Below the pieces are notes generated by a model. It saw only the letters and a list, made by a program, of their open reading frames with translations, ran no database searches and was not told where the DNA came from. Below are positions 52,425 to 59,697 of a stretch of DNA of 64,000 bases, in pieces. Source of the stretch: JAXLQL01 sp046331625 (GTDB lineage Bacteria > Acidobacteriota > Terriglobia > Bryobacterales > Bryobacteraceae); assembly GCA_046331625.1 (NCBI GenBank), contig JAXLQL010000004.1, positions 124,001 through 188,000 of the forward strand, written 5' to 3'. How positions within the stretch are numbered: position 1 is the first letter of the stretch; each line of letters begins with the position of its first letter. The position numbers and the translations under genes were made by a program.

Positions 52425-53837
52425 TCAGTTCAGAACCGGCGGAGGGATGAAGTCGTAGTCCGTGACGCACTTCTCGATCAGCAGCTTGCGTAGCGCGCGC
52501 TCCACTTCGGCAAGTTCGGGCTTTCCGGCCAGATTCTGGAACTCGTCTGGGTCGGCGTCGAGATCGTAAAGCTCATAGATGGGGCGCTTGCCGAAGTACG
52601 CGCGGTCGAATTTCGGATCGAGCTTCCCTTCGGCGTGCACCTTCTTCATCTCTTTCCAGCCGGGGTCGTTGGCGCTGTCCACGGGTTGGTACTCCATGAA
52701 CGGCGTGGCATTGTAGATGAGCTTGTAGCGCCGGGTTCGGACACAGCGGGCGAGATCCCAACCGCTCGACTTGGTCTCCGGCGTCATCGTGGAGCTGCCG
52801 TGTTGCAGCCGCGCTCCGAAGACGTGTTGGCGGCTCTGGTAATTCGGATCTCCGCGCAAGAGCTCGAGGAAGCTCTGACCCGTCATGCCGGGAGCAGGTG
52901 CGATGCCGGCCGCGTCGAGGAAGGTCGGCGTCATGTCTTCGCCGGAGACGAGTTCGCGGGTCACCGCGCCGGGCTTCACTCGGCCCGGCCAGCGCATCAT
53001 CAGCGGGACATGGAGACCGGGATCGTAGAGCGACCCCTTGCCGTGCGGCAAGGCCATGCCGTTGTCGCCCATGAAAGCGACCAGCGTGTTGCTGGCGAAG
53101 CCGCGCTTCTCGAGAATGCCGAGGATCAGATTCACCTCACCGTCGACCCGCGAGATCTCGTCGAGATACCGCGCGAAGTCATAGCGCACGCCCGGGAGGT
53201 CCGGCAAATAGCGGGGGAGCGTGACCTTGGCCGGATCGCGCGGAGGCGAGATGGCGTTGGTGTCCCAGGGGTGATGCGGATCGTTGAAGTTCACCCAGAA
53301 GAAGAACGGCTTGCCTTTGGGCAGCTTGTCGAAGAACGCGTTGACGACTTCTTCGGTGTGGCCAGGTCCGCTGCGATCGACGAAATCGAGGCGCTTGGCG
53401 AAGGTCTCGAGCCCGCGTTCGCGGATCACCTGGCCGACGTAACCGGCGTTGGGATTGGGGCCCGGACCATCGAGGTGATAATTGCGGCGCGCCACGCCGG
53501 TGAAGTATCCGGCTTTCTTCAGCAGGTCTGGCGCTGTGACGATGTCGGGCGGCAGGGGCGAGTTGAAGCGGCCCATGCGCGCGCTGACGGGTGAGCGGCC
53601 AGTCAGCAGCGCGGTTCGAGAAGGCACACACTGCGGCGCCGCTTGGAACGCGCGATGAAAGGTCATTCCCTCCGAGGCGAGCTTGTCGAGCGTGGGAGTG
53701 CGCATGTCCGGATGACCGTAGCAGCCCACGAAGGGATAGCTGTGATCGTCGGAGAGAAGGAACAAGATGTTGGGCTGCTGCTGGGCGTTGGCCAGAGGAG
53801 CAGCGAGCAGGGAGAGAGAAAAGTCGCGGCGGCGCAT
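52425..53837 (-). CDS. Exported sulfatase (alkaline-phosphatase superfamily)
   Basis: 470 residues from the ATG at 53837 (MRRRDFSLSLLAAPLANAQ, a Tat-like signal); an ATG 9 bases upstream is possible. The N-terminal metal-binding part reads NILFLLSDDHSYPFVGCYG. The formylglycine motif is C-x-P-S-R within APQCVPSRTALLTG, so the catalytic Cys is present and needs an FGE-type maturase (not in this window). VNFNDPHHPWD and TLVAFMGDNGMALPHGKG supply further metal ligands. The substrate is likely a sulfated sugar, given the heparan-sulfatase-like pattern, but this is unproven. It is followed by a TonB receptor in the same direction. Confidence 0.92.
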   Translation of the reverse strand: MRRRDFSLSLLAAPLANAQQQPNILFLLSDDHSYPFVGCYGHPDMRTPTLDKLASEGMTFHRAFQAAPQCVPSRTALLTGRSPVSARMGRFNSPLPPDIVTAPDLLKKAGYFTGVARRNYHLDGPGPNPNAGYVGQVIRERGLETFAKRLDFVDRSGPGHTEEVVNAFFDKLPKGKPFFFWVNFNDPHHPWDTNAISPPRDPAKVTLPRYLPDLPGVRYDFARYLDEISRVDGEVNLILGILEKRGFASNTLVAFMGDNGMALPHGKGSLYDPGLHVPLMMRWPGRVKPGAVTRELVSGEDMTPTFLDAAGIAPAPGMTGQSFLELLRGDPNYQSRQHVFGARLQHGSSTMTPETKSSGWDLARCVRTRRYKLIYNATPFMEYQPVDSANDPGWKEMKKVHAEGKLDPKFDRAYFGKRPIYELYDLDADPDEFQNLAGKPELAEVERALRKLLIEKCVTDYDFIPPPVLN

Positions 53838-53868
53838 CACCGCCATTATCTACGGAATCCGGCCCGCG

Positions 53869-54080
53869 CACCGGCAGTGCGCGCCTTTGTACACGATGAG
53901 CAGTCCCCGGCGCGGACGATCACTGCGATTGGGCTCGCCGCGGTGCACGGTGAGGCAATGATGCAGCATGGCGTGGCCGGGCGAGAGAGACGACCGGGAT
54001 CTCCATGAGGCGGGTCCGAACGTGGTCCGCCATCATGCTGTTGCCTTGGACGCCGGAGGCCTTGTGCGACAGCGCGCGTG
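53869..54080 (-). pseudogene. Relic of the phytanoyl-CoA dioxygenase gene's 3' region
   Basis: About 210 bases match 55425-55640 of the intact PhyH gene, for example GCAATGATGCAGCATGGCGT against GCAATGGTGGAGCATGGCGT and the shared GTGGTCCGCCATCATGCTGT. Small indels break the frame. It lies directly beyond the HigBA pair, so HigBA is bracketed by the PhyH-ThuA genes and a decayed copy. Confidence 0.85.
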
Positions 54081-54082
54081 CC

Positions 54083-54493
54083 TCAAAAAAACGGATCCGC
54101 AGGAAGATGGAAGCGCACTGCGAGCTTCTTCGCCTGAGCTTTGCTAATGGCCCGCTTGCCGTTGATCACCTCGGAGGCAACGCCGCTCGAGCCAAAGACT
54201 TCGAGGAGATCGCGCTGCCGGAGGCCGTGTTCGGCCATCAGGCTGCGGAGGCGGCTGTGCGGCGTGGAAGCGTTGAGGGAGTAGTGGGCATCCTCGAACG
54301 CCTCCACAAGGACATTCAGGAGTTCGCAGTATTCGCGCTCTTCCGGTGACAGTTGATCGTACCGGTTGTCGAGATCGGCGAGTTCAGCGAGTATGCGCTT
54401 GTTCTCCGCTTCGGTGCGGATGACAGCGGGCAGTTTGCGGGCCAGGAGCCGTCCGTAGTGTTTCGGATTCACCTCGAGTGTCGCGCTGCTCAT
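54083..54493 (-). CDS. HigA-type antitoxin
   Basis: 136 residues. The start is the ATG at 54493, overlapping the HigB stop (ATGA); the longer frame to 54619 is antisense to the toxin's own coding sense. The N-terminal half (MSSATLEVNPKHYGRLLARKL, PAVIRTEAENKRILAELADL) is typical of HigA; the C-terminal HTH is SRLRSLMAEHGLRQRDLLEVF, VASEVINGKRAISKAQAKKL. It should repress the operon and neutralise HigB. A relic of a close homologue lies at 48290-48441. Confidence 0.9.
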   Translation of the reverse strand: MSSATLEVNPKHYGRLLARKLPAVIRTEAENKRILAELADLDNRYDQLSPEEREYCELLNVLVEAFEDAHYSLNASTPHSRLRSLMAEHGLRQRDLLEVFGSSGVASEVINGKRAISKAQAKKLAVRFHLPADPFF

Positions 54494-54714
54494 CTCCCGA
54501 ACCTCCTCTCGTATTCTTGGTGCGTCATGACGTGACGGATGTAGACTCTTCCCGGCTGGTACTTGATGAAGACCGCCAGGCGATACTTGTTTCCGCCGAT
54601 GTTGAAGATACTGTTCCATCGAAGCCGCGTGACCGTCTTGTACCAGTCGTCCAAGGGCGATGCGGCGTCCGGATGAGTCTCGGCAAAATCACGCAGAGCG
54701 CGAAGGCCCGTCAT
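54490..54714 (-). CDS. HigB-type mRNA interferase toxin
   Basis: 74 residues: LRALRDFAETHPDAASPLDDW, YKTVTRLRWNSIFNIG, NKYRLAVFIKYQPGRVYIRHV, MTHQEYERR. This is the PF09907 HigB family, with the conserved NxYRLxxxIxY and RHVxTHxEY. The family is normally 90-100 residues; the N-terminus here (MTGLRALRDF) starts a little late but keeps the core. The ATG overlaps the stop of the ThuA gene (ATGA), so the toxin may be read from the PhyH-ThuA transcript. Confidence 0.88.
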   Translation of the reverse strand: MTGLRALRDFAETHPDAASPLDDWYKTVTRLRWNSIFNIGGNKYRLAVFIKYQPGRVYIRHVMTHQEYERRFGR

Positions 54715-55397
54715 CTCGCTGCCCGCGAACCCTCTCCTCGCCCCGCTGCCCAGTCGATCGCGTTGAGCACCAGCTTCCGAAACCCCTCATGCCGGTGCGC
54801 CAGTGGACCATGCCCCAACTGGATCACCACCACGCGCGACTTGTCGTAGGCGCTGATCCACGCCACCGGACCGTCGCTCGTGGGATGCCCCGTCCGCAGC
54901 AGCACCTTGTTCGAAGGCGAGATCCACATGCCGTGATAGGTCTCGTCATTGATCTTCATCGGCGCCAGTCCCTTGGTGATCGCGTGCGGGGTCACGGCTT
55001 CGATCTCGAGATCCACGTCATGCAAGAACGTGGAGCTCTTCATCAGGTAGCTCCCGCCCACCAGTTCTCGCCAGTACCATTCCCAACCGTTGTAGCTGCA
55101 GAGCGCATGATGGAGCACCACGATGCCCTTGCCCGCTTCGGCGAACTGGCGGAGATTGGCGCGTTGCGCTTCGGGAATGTCCTGGAGCATGTCGTAGAGC
55201 ACCAGCACGTCGGTGTTGCGGCGCAGATCGCGCGTGAAGGCGACCGGGTGCGGATCGACGCGGGCTTTGATGCGCGGCGCATCGAACACAGCGTAGAAGC
55301 TCGGCTCGTGATCGTGTCCGCCAGTGACGATGGTGACACGAGGCGCTTGCGCCAATAGCGGGAGCGCCGCGAGCAGCGCCGCCTCAAGCAACCGCAC
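54711..55397 (-). CDS. ThuA-like domain protein, exported
   Basis: About 228 residues from the GTG at 55397, which gives a signal peptide (MRLLEAALLAALPLLAQAP) and a 14-base overlap with the PhyH gene. ThuA/glutamine-amidotransferase-like fold: RVTIVTGGHDHEPSFYAVF, DVLVLYDMLQDIPEAQRANL, GKGIVVLHHALCSYNGWEWY, ETYHGMWISP, VVVIQLGHGPLAHRHEGF. The catalytic Cys of true amidotransferases lies elsewhere; here HHALCSY and LGHG are the family hallmarks. ThuA proteins act in sugar utilisation in Rhizobiaceae, and secreted ones are common in Acidobacteriota and Planctomycetes. Confidence 0.88.
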   Translation of the reverse strand: MRLLEAALLAALPLLAQAPRVTIVTGGHDHEPSFYAVFDAPRIKARVDPHPVAFTRDLRRNTDVLVLYDMLQDIPEAQRANLRQFAEAGKGIVVLHHALCSYNGWEWYWRELVGGSYLMKSSTFLHDVDLEIEAVTPHAITKGLAPMKINDETYHGMWISPSNKVLLRTGHPTSDGPVAWISAYDKSRVVVIQLGHGPLAHRHEGFRKLVLNAIDWAAGRGEGSRAAR

Positions 55398-56136
55398 TGC
55401 GGACCTCGCTGTACTTCGCCCATCCCTCGGGATCGCGCTGGCAGTGCGCGCCCTTGAACACGATGAGCAGCCCACGGCGCGGGCGCTCGCTGCGGTTGGG
55501 CTCGCTGCGATGCACGGTGAGGCAATGGTGGAGCATGGCGTCGCCGGGTGAGAGCGGTCCTGGGATTTCCACGAGATCGGCCGGAACGTGGTCCGCCATC
55601 ATGCTGTTGCCCTGGACGCCGGAGGCCTTGTGCGGGAGCGGCTGCCAGCGGTGCGATCCGGGCGTGTAGTGCACGCAGCCGTTTTCGGGCGTGCTGGCAT
55701 CGAGCGCGATCCAGCAAGTGAAGCTGTCGGGCGGGGTCAGGTTGAAGTAGGCGTTGTCCTGGTGATGCGGAACGGCCGAGCCGACGCGAGCGGGCTTGGC
55801 GAACAACTCGACGCCCATCGAGACGGGATCGCCGTTGACGAGCTTGCCGGCCAGTGCGAGCAGGCGCGGGTTTTGCGCGAGAGAGGCGAAGAACGGGCTG
55901 TACTGCTCCATGCGCCACAAGTTGCGCACGCGGCGCGAGCCATCGGGCATCGGCTCCTTCTCCCAGACGATATCGCCCGCCGGAAGTCCCGGCGCGATCT
56001 CGCGGAAGTAACGGTCGAGTTCTGCTTCCAAGGCGGCGAGCTCAGCGGCGTCGAGTAGACCGCGGATCTCGAGGAATCCGTCCCGGTCGTATCGCTGCTT
56101 CCATTGGTTCAATTGAGCTTCGTCTGAAGAGATCAT
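55384..56136 (-). CDS. Phytanoyl-CoA dioxygenase (PhyH) family protein
   Basis: Fe(II)/2-oxoglutarate-dependent oxygenase of 250 residues. The iron ligands are H-x-D in VPHHQDNAYFNL (about residues 123-126) and the distal His in LTVHRSEPNRSERPRRGLL, with Arg for 2-oxoglutarate binding downstream. WIALDASTPENGCVHYTPGSH is the typical PhyH strand. The ATG at 56136 is preceded by a 24-base gap to the divergent NTF2-like gene. It is coupled to ThuA by overlap. The substrate is unknown. Part of its 3' region is duplicated at 53869-54080. Confidence 0.92.
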   Translation of the reverse strand: MISSDEAQLNQWKQRYDRDGFLEIRGLLDAAELAALEAELDRYFREIAPGLPAGDIVWEKEPMPDGSRRVRNLWRMEQYSPFFASLAQNPRLLALAGKLVNGDPVSMGVELFAKPARVGSAVPHHQDNAYFNLTPPDSFTCWIALDASTPENGCVHYTPGSHRWQPLPHKASGVQGNSMMADHVPADLVEIPGPLSPGDAMLHHCLTVHRSEPNRSERPRRGLLIVFKGAHCQRDPEGWAKYSEVRSAVA

Positions 56137-56144
56137 GTCGGTGT

Positions 56145-56150
56145 TATACT
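56145..56150 (+). promoter_or_regulatory. Possible -10 element giving a leaderless NTF2-like mRNA
   Basis: TATACT ends 10 bases before the ATG at 56161 and no Shine-Dalgarno sequence lies between (CACCCCCATT). This would place the transcription start at or next to the start codon. Confidence 0.35.
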
Positions 56151-56160
56151 CACCCCCATT

Positions 56161-56586
56161 ATGAACCGTCTGCTCTTCCTCGCGGCTATCGCCGCCGCCA
56201 TGTTCGCTCAGCCGAATGCCGCCACTTTCGAGAACCTCGACAAGGCCTGGTCAAAGGCGATCCTGGCGCGCGATGCGGCCGCGCTAGACAAGCTGCTCGA
56301 TGACGAACTGATCTATGCGCACTCCACGGGGATCATCGACACCAAGGCAACGTATATGGAGAAGATCCGGTCAGGGCGCCAAGTTTACAAGACGATGGAG
56401 CTGAACAAAGTGAGCGTCCGCGTGCGGGGCGCGAGTGCGGTGACCCACTCCTGGGCTCGGATCACGGGAGTGAACCAGTCAGGCAATTTCGATGACAAGC
56501 TCATGATTCTTCACCTTTGGGTAAAGAATGACAAGGGTTGGCAACTGGTGGCGCACCAGACCACGAAGGTCGATAAGCTTCCTTGA
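56161..56586 (+). CDS. Exported NTF2-like/DUF4440 protein
   Basis: 141 residues with a signal peptide (MNRLLFLAAIAAAMFAQPNA). The SnoaL/DUF4440 pattern is clear: TFENLDKAWSKAILARDAAAL, DKLLDDELIYAHSTGII, TYMEKIRSGRQVYKTMEL, HLWVKNDKGWQLVAHQTTKV. NTF2-like folds hold small ligands or act as subunits; the function here is unknown. It is divergent from PhyH with only 24 bases between the starts. Confidence 0.88.
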   Translation: MNRLLFLAAIAAAMFAQPNAATFENLDKAWSKAILARDAAALDKLLDDELIYAHSTGIIDTKATYMEKIRSGRQVYKTMELNKVSVRVRGASAVTHSWARITGVNQSGNFDDKLMILHLWVKNDKGWQLVAHQTTKVDKLP

Positions 56587-56769
56587 ATGAAGCCGATGAA
56601 GCGGGCTGGAAGCGGCGCGCCGGCCGATGCGGGTAGTGCTAGGGTCCCGAACCACAAGGCTATTCCCAAGAGGGACTAAGGGTTCTGATCGATTACAGCA
56701 AAGATCGCGTCCGTGTATTCTCGCTTTAGGGATTGAGCACAACCACTCGAAAGGAAGAGAGAGACACAA

Positions 56770-56967
56770 ATGAAGCAAGTCACCAACCTCGTCTGCAAGC
56801 TGCGGCTGCTGAAGGACAATCGCGGCCAGGACCTCATCGAATACGCCCTCATGGCCGGGTTCGTTGCGGTGGCCGCTGGCGCCATCATGCCCGGCGTGGC
56901 CAACAGCATCAGCACGATCTTCTCGAAGATCTCGATTGCGATGTCCAACGCTGCCAACCAGGGCTAA
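56770..56967 (+). CDS. Flp-family type IVb pilin
   Basis: 65 residues. The pre-pilin cleavage region NRGQDLIEYALMAGFVAVAA (G, then the Glu at +5 of the hydrophobic stretch) is the Flp/Fap consensus; a hydrophobic helix follows (AGAIMPGVANSISTIF). It assembles into Tad-type adhesive pili after cleavage by a TadV-like peptidase, but no tad gene is in this window, so the machinery lies elsewhere. AAGGAAGAG precedes the start. It is followed by a hairpin terminator. Confidence 0.93.
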   Translation: MKQVTNLVCKLRLLKDNRGQDLIEYALMAGFVAVAAGAIMPGVANSISTIFSKISIAMSNAANQG

Positions 56968-56990
56968 TCCCGGGTCAGAGCGAACAGAAG

Positions 56991-57030
56991 CGGAGGGGGC
57001 GTTCTCGAACGTCTCCTCCGAAACATTTTT
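56991..57030 (+). terminator. Terminator downstream of the Flp pilin gene
   Basis: CGGAGGGGGCGTT-CTCG-AACGTCTCCTCCG forms an imperfect 13-bp stem with a short loop, then AAACATTTTT. It sits between the pilin stop and the convergent rfbB stop. Confidence 0.7.
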
Positions 57031-57042
57031 AGGCCTTCCTGT

Positions 57043-58059
57043 TCAAGCCTGCCGGTTTTCGTAATTGCGAGCGTAGTAGTCGCGATATTCGCCGGACTTG
57101 ATGCGCCGCACCCACTCGATGTTGGTTCGATACCAGTTCACGGTCTCGACGATCCCGCTCTCGAACTCCACTTGCGGCTTCCAGCCCGTTTCGCGCATCA
57201 ACTTCTCGCTCGATAACGCGTAACGCCGATCATGGCCCGGGCGATCCGCCACGCGGGTCATCAGACTTTCGGGCTTGCCTGCTATCTCGAGGATCTTGCG
57301 CACCACTGCCAGGTTCGGCAGCGAGCGGCTCCCGCCGATGTTGTAGACCTCGCCTTCGCGCCCTTGGCGAAGCACGGCGAGAATCGCGCGGCAGTGATCG
57401 TCGACGTAGAGCCAGTCGCGCACCTGCATGCCGTCGCCGTAGATGGGCAGCGGCTTGTCTTCCAGCGCATTCGAGATCATCAACGGGATCAGCTTCTCCG
57501 GGAACTGAAACGGGCCATAGTTGTTCGAGGCCCGCGTCACCACCACCGGCATCTTGTAGGTGGTGTGATAGGAAAGCGCCAGCAGATCCGAGCCTGCCTT
57601 GGCGGCCGAATAAGGGCTACTCGGCTTCAGGGGATAGTTCTCATCGGCCTCGTGCGGCTCTTCCAGGCTCCCGTAGACCTCGTCGGTCGAGACATGCACG
57701 AAGCGCGGCGTCTTGTGTGCGCGCGCTGCTTCCAGCAACGTGAATGAGCCCCCGAGATTGGTGTCGAACACCGGCTGCGGCGAAAGGATACTGCGGTCCA
57801 CGTGCGATTCAGCCGCGAAGTGGACGATGGCATCGGGCTTCTCGTCACCCACCAACTGGGCCACCAACTGCTTGTCGGCGATGTCACCCTTGACGAACCG
57901 GTATCCCGCATGGCCGGCCACCGAAGCGAGGTTCTCGAGGTTTCCGGCATAGGTGAGTTTATCGAGGTTGATCACCTCATCCGCGCCCGGGCCTGAGAGC
58001 ACCAGGCGCACGAACGCCGAGCCGATGAATCCGGCTCCTCCGGTTACCAATAACTTCAT
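57043..58059 (-). CDS. rfbB: dTDP-glucose 4,6-dehydratase
   Basis: Converts dTDP-glucose to dTDP-4-keto-6-deoxyglucose using bound NAD. 338 residues of an extended SDR: MKLLVTGGAGFIGSAFVRLV (GxxGxxG), VDRSILSPQPVFDTN, VHVSTDEVYGSL (with the TDE catalytic triplet), YSAAKAGSD (catalytic YxxxK), RASNNYGPFQFPEKLIPLM, RDWLYVDDHCRAI, NIGGSR, RPGHDRRYALSSEKL. All RmlB landmarks are present. Its start overlaps the rfbC stop (ATGA), so it is the last gene of an rfbA-rfbC-rfbB operon. Confidence 0.95.
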   Translation of the reverse strand: MKLLVTGGAGFIGSAFVRLVLSGPGADEVINLDKLTYAGNLENLASVAGHAGYRFVKGDIADKQLVAQLVGDEKPDAIVHFAAESHVDRSILSPQPVFDTNLGGSFTLLEAARAHKTPRFVHVSTDEVYGSLEEPHEADENYPLKPSSPYSAAKAGSDLLALSYHTTYKMPVVVTRASNNYGPFQFPEKLIPLMISNALEDKPLPIYGDGMQVRDWLYVDDHCRAILAVLRQGREGEVYNIGGSRSLPNLAVVRKILEIAGKPESLMTRVADRPGHDRRYALSSEKLMRETGWKPQVEFESGIVETVNWYRTNIEWVRRIKSGEYRDYYARNYENRQA

Positions 58060-58586
58060 TTGTGTTGGATTTCCCAGTCGTAATTGATTTCGGGGTCGTC
58101 GTACGGAATGCGGCCTTCGTCTGTGGGATCGTATTGGCGATCGGTAACGTAGACCAGCATTCCCGGCTCCATGCCGATCACTTTGTAGCCGTGCGCCACA
58201 CCAGGCGGAATGAGGATCTGCCAGGGCTTCAGGTCGCCCGCGTACATGGTGTTGCGCAAACCGTAGGTGGGCGAATCCTCGCGAAGGTCGACCAGTGCTA
58301 CCTGAAACATCCCGCGCGCGGGAACCCAGAAGTCCGTCTGGCGCTTGTGAATGTGGAAGGCCTTGATGGTTCCGGGATAGCTGAGCGCGGCGGAAATCTG
58401 CGTTGTGGTAGCGGGGAAATCGGCTACCAAGCCGGATCCGAGGCGCGCCACCTCGAGGAAGTACCCGCGATCGTCCGGGTAGAGCTTGTAAGGACTGACC
58501 TTGACGCCCGGTATGATGTCAGGCGAATCCGGGTAGAGGATGAGCTTGCCGAGGCCTTTGGCAGGGGCCACCTGAGTCGCCATCAT
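58056..58586 (-). CDS. rfbC: dTDP-4-dehydrorhamnose 3,5-epimerase family protein
   Basis: 176-residue cupin-fold epimerase: YPDDRGYFLEVARLG, TQISAALSYPGTIKAFHIHKR, FQVALVDLREDSPTYG, WQILIPPGVAHGYKVIG, LVYVTDRQYDPTDEGRIPYDD. The catalytic His lies in KAFHIH; the DEGRIPYDDPEINYDW ending is characteristic of RmlC. The first 20 residues are slightly atypical (TDP-sugar epimerases usually begin with a short 'I.GV...' lead). It overlaps both neighbours by 4 bases. It could make dTDP-4-keto-rhamnose or serve a related deoxysugar. Confidence 0.88.
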   Translation of the reverse strand: MMATQVAPAKGLGKLILYPDSPDIIPGVKVSPYKLYPDDRGYFLEVARLGSGLVADFPATTTQISAALSYPGTIKAFHIHKRQTDFWVPARGMFQVALVDLREDSPTYGLRNTMYAGDLKPWQILIPPGVAHGYKVIGMEPGMLVYVTDRQYDPTDEGRIPYDDPEINYDWEIQHK

Positions 58587-59317
58587 CCTTCGGTCTTCAC
58601 CTTTCGGCTTTGGGCCACCAGCGTAGCGGCGCGATAGAGAGATTCGAAAGTGCCGGCGTCAGTCCACCAGCCGTCGAGATAGGAGAACGACATGGTGCCC
58701 TCGCGGATGTAGCCGTTGTTGACGTCGGTGATTTCGAGTTCGCCGCGCGCGGAGGGCTTGAGCGTGCGGGTCTTCTCGAAGACGGTCTCGTCGTAAAGAT
58801 AGATGCCGGTCACGGCCAGGTTCGACTTTGGATTCTTGGGCTTCTCTTCGATGCCGAGGATGCGGTCGCCCTGGATCTCGGCCACGCCGAAGCGTTCGGC
58901 GTCGGGAACTTCCTTGAGCAGGATGCGCGCGCCCTTGGGCTGCTTGCGGAACTCGTCGACGGCGCCTTTGAGCGAGCCCTCGATGATGTTGTCGCCGAGG
59001 ATGACGCAGATGCGGTCTCCTGCGGCGAAATGCTCGGCGAGCGAAAGCGCTTCGGCGATGCCGCCTTCGCCTTCCTGGTAGGCGTAGTTCAGGCGCTTGA
59101 GGCCGAACTCCTTGCCGTTGGCGAGCAAACGCATGAAGTCGCCGGCGTTGCGTCCGCCGGTGACCAGCAGCACTTCCTCGATGCCAGCGCCGACAAGCAT
59201 TTCGATCGGATAGTAGATCATCGGCTTGTCGTAGATGGGAAGTAGATGCTTGTTGGTGATTTTGGTGAGTGGGAACAAGCGGCTCCCCAGCCCCCCAGCG
59301 AGAACGACGCCTTTCAT
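58583..59317 (-). CDS. rfbA: Glucose-1-phosphate thymidylyltransferase
   Basis: 244 residues from the ATG at 59317, which has GGAGG at ideal spacing; an in-frame ATG at 59329 is less well placed. The motif MKGVVLAGGLGSRLFPLTKI is the nucleotide-binding signature, followed by NKHLLPIYDKPMIYYPIEML, VTGGRNAGDFMRLL, ICVILGDNIIEGSL, LLKEVPDAERFGVAEI, GIEEKPKNPKSNLAVTGIYL and YLDGWWTDAGTFESL. It makes dTDP-glucose from glucose-1-phosphate and dTTP. At 244 residues it belongs to the short form of the family. It is the first gene of the operon and divergent from the cupin gene. Confidence 0.93.
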   Translation of the reverse strand: MKGVVLAGGLGSRLFPLTKITNKHLLPIYDKPMIYYPIEMLVGAGIEEVLLVTGGRNAGDFMRLLANGKEFGLKRLNYAYQEGEGGIAEALSLAEHFAAGDRICVILGDNIIEGSLKGAVDEFRKQPKGARILLKEVPDAERFGVAEIQGDRILGIEEKPKNPKSNLAVTGIYLYDETVFEKTRTLKPSARGELEITDVNNGYIREGTMSFSYLDGWWTDAGTFESLYRAATLVAQSRKVKTEG

Positions 59318-59349
59318 GAGAACCTCCATGATACAATACCGCTTCTTCC

Positions 59350-59697
59350 ATGAAGCCCTATCGCTGGAGCGACGTCCCACTCGAACAGATGAACCCCACC
59401 GTGTCGCGCAAAGTGATCCACGCCGAGCGGATCACCATCGCGCGTCTCGCCATGGCCAAGGGAGCAGTGGTTCCCCGCCACCATCATGAGAACGAGCAGG
59501 TGACGCTGCTGCAATCGGGCAAGCTCCGGTTCATCTTCGATGACGCCGAATACGTCATCTCGGCGGGCGAGGCGATGCAGATCACACCGAATGCTCCGCA
59601 CAGTGTGGAGGCACTCGAAGACAGCGAAGCGATCGATCTGTTCTCGCCGATCCGCGAGGATTGGATCCGCGGTGACGACGCCTACTTGAGGCGCTGA
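59350..59697 (+). CDS. Small cupin protein
   Basis: 115 residues of a single cupin barrel: motif 1 PRHHHENEQVTLLQSGKLRF (H-x-H with Glu and Gly) and motif 2 GEAMQITPNAPHSVEALED (PxxxPH). Metal-binding His residues are kept. The start lies 32 bases from the divergent rfbA start; TACAAT at 59332-59337 may be its -10. Its role (enzyme or sugar or metal sensor) is unknown; divergence from rfbA may hint at nucleotide-sugar regulation, but no DNA-binding domain is present. Confidence 0.88.
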   Translation: MKPYRWSDVPLEQMNPTVSRKVIHAERITIARLAMAKGAVVPRHHHENEQVTLLQSGKLRFIFDDAEYVISAGEAMQITPNAPHSVEALEDSEAIDLFSPIREDWIRGDDAYLRR

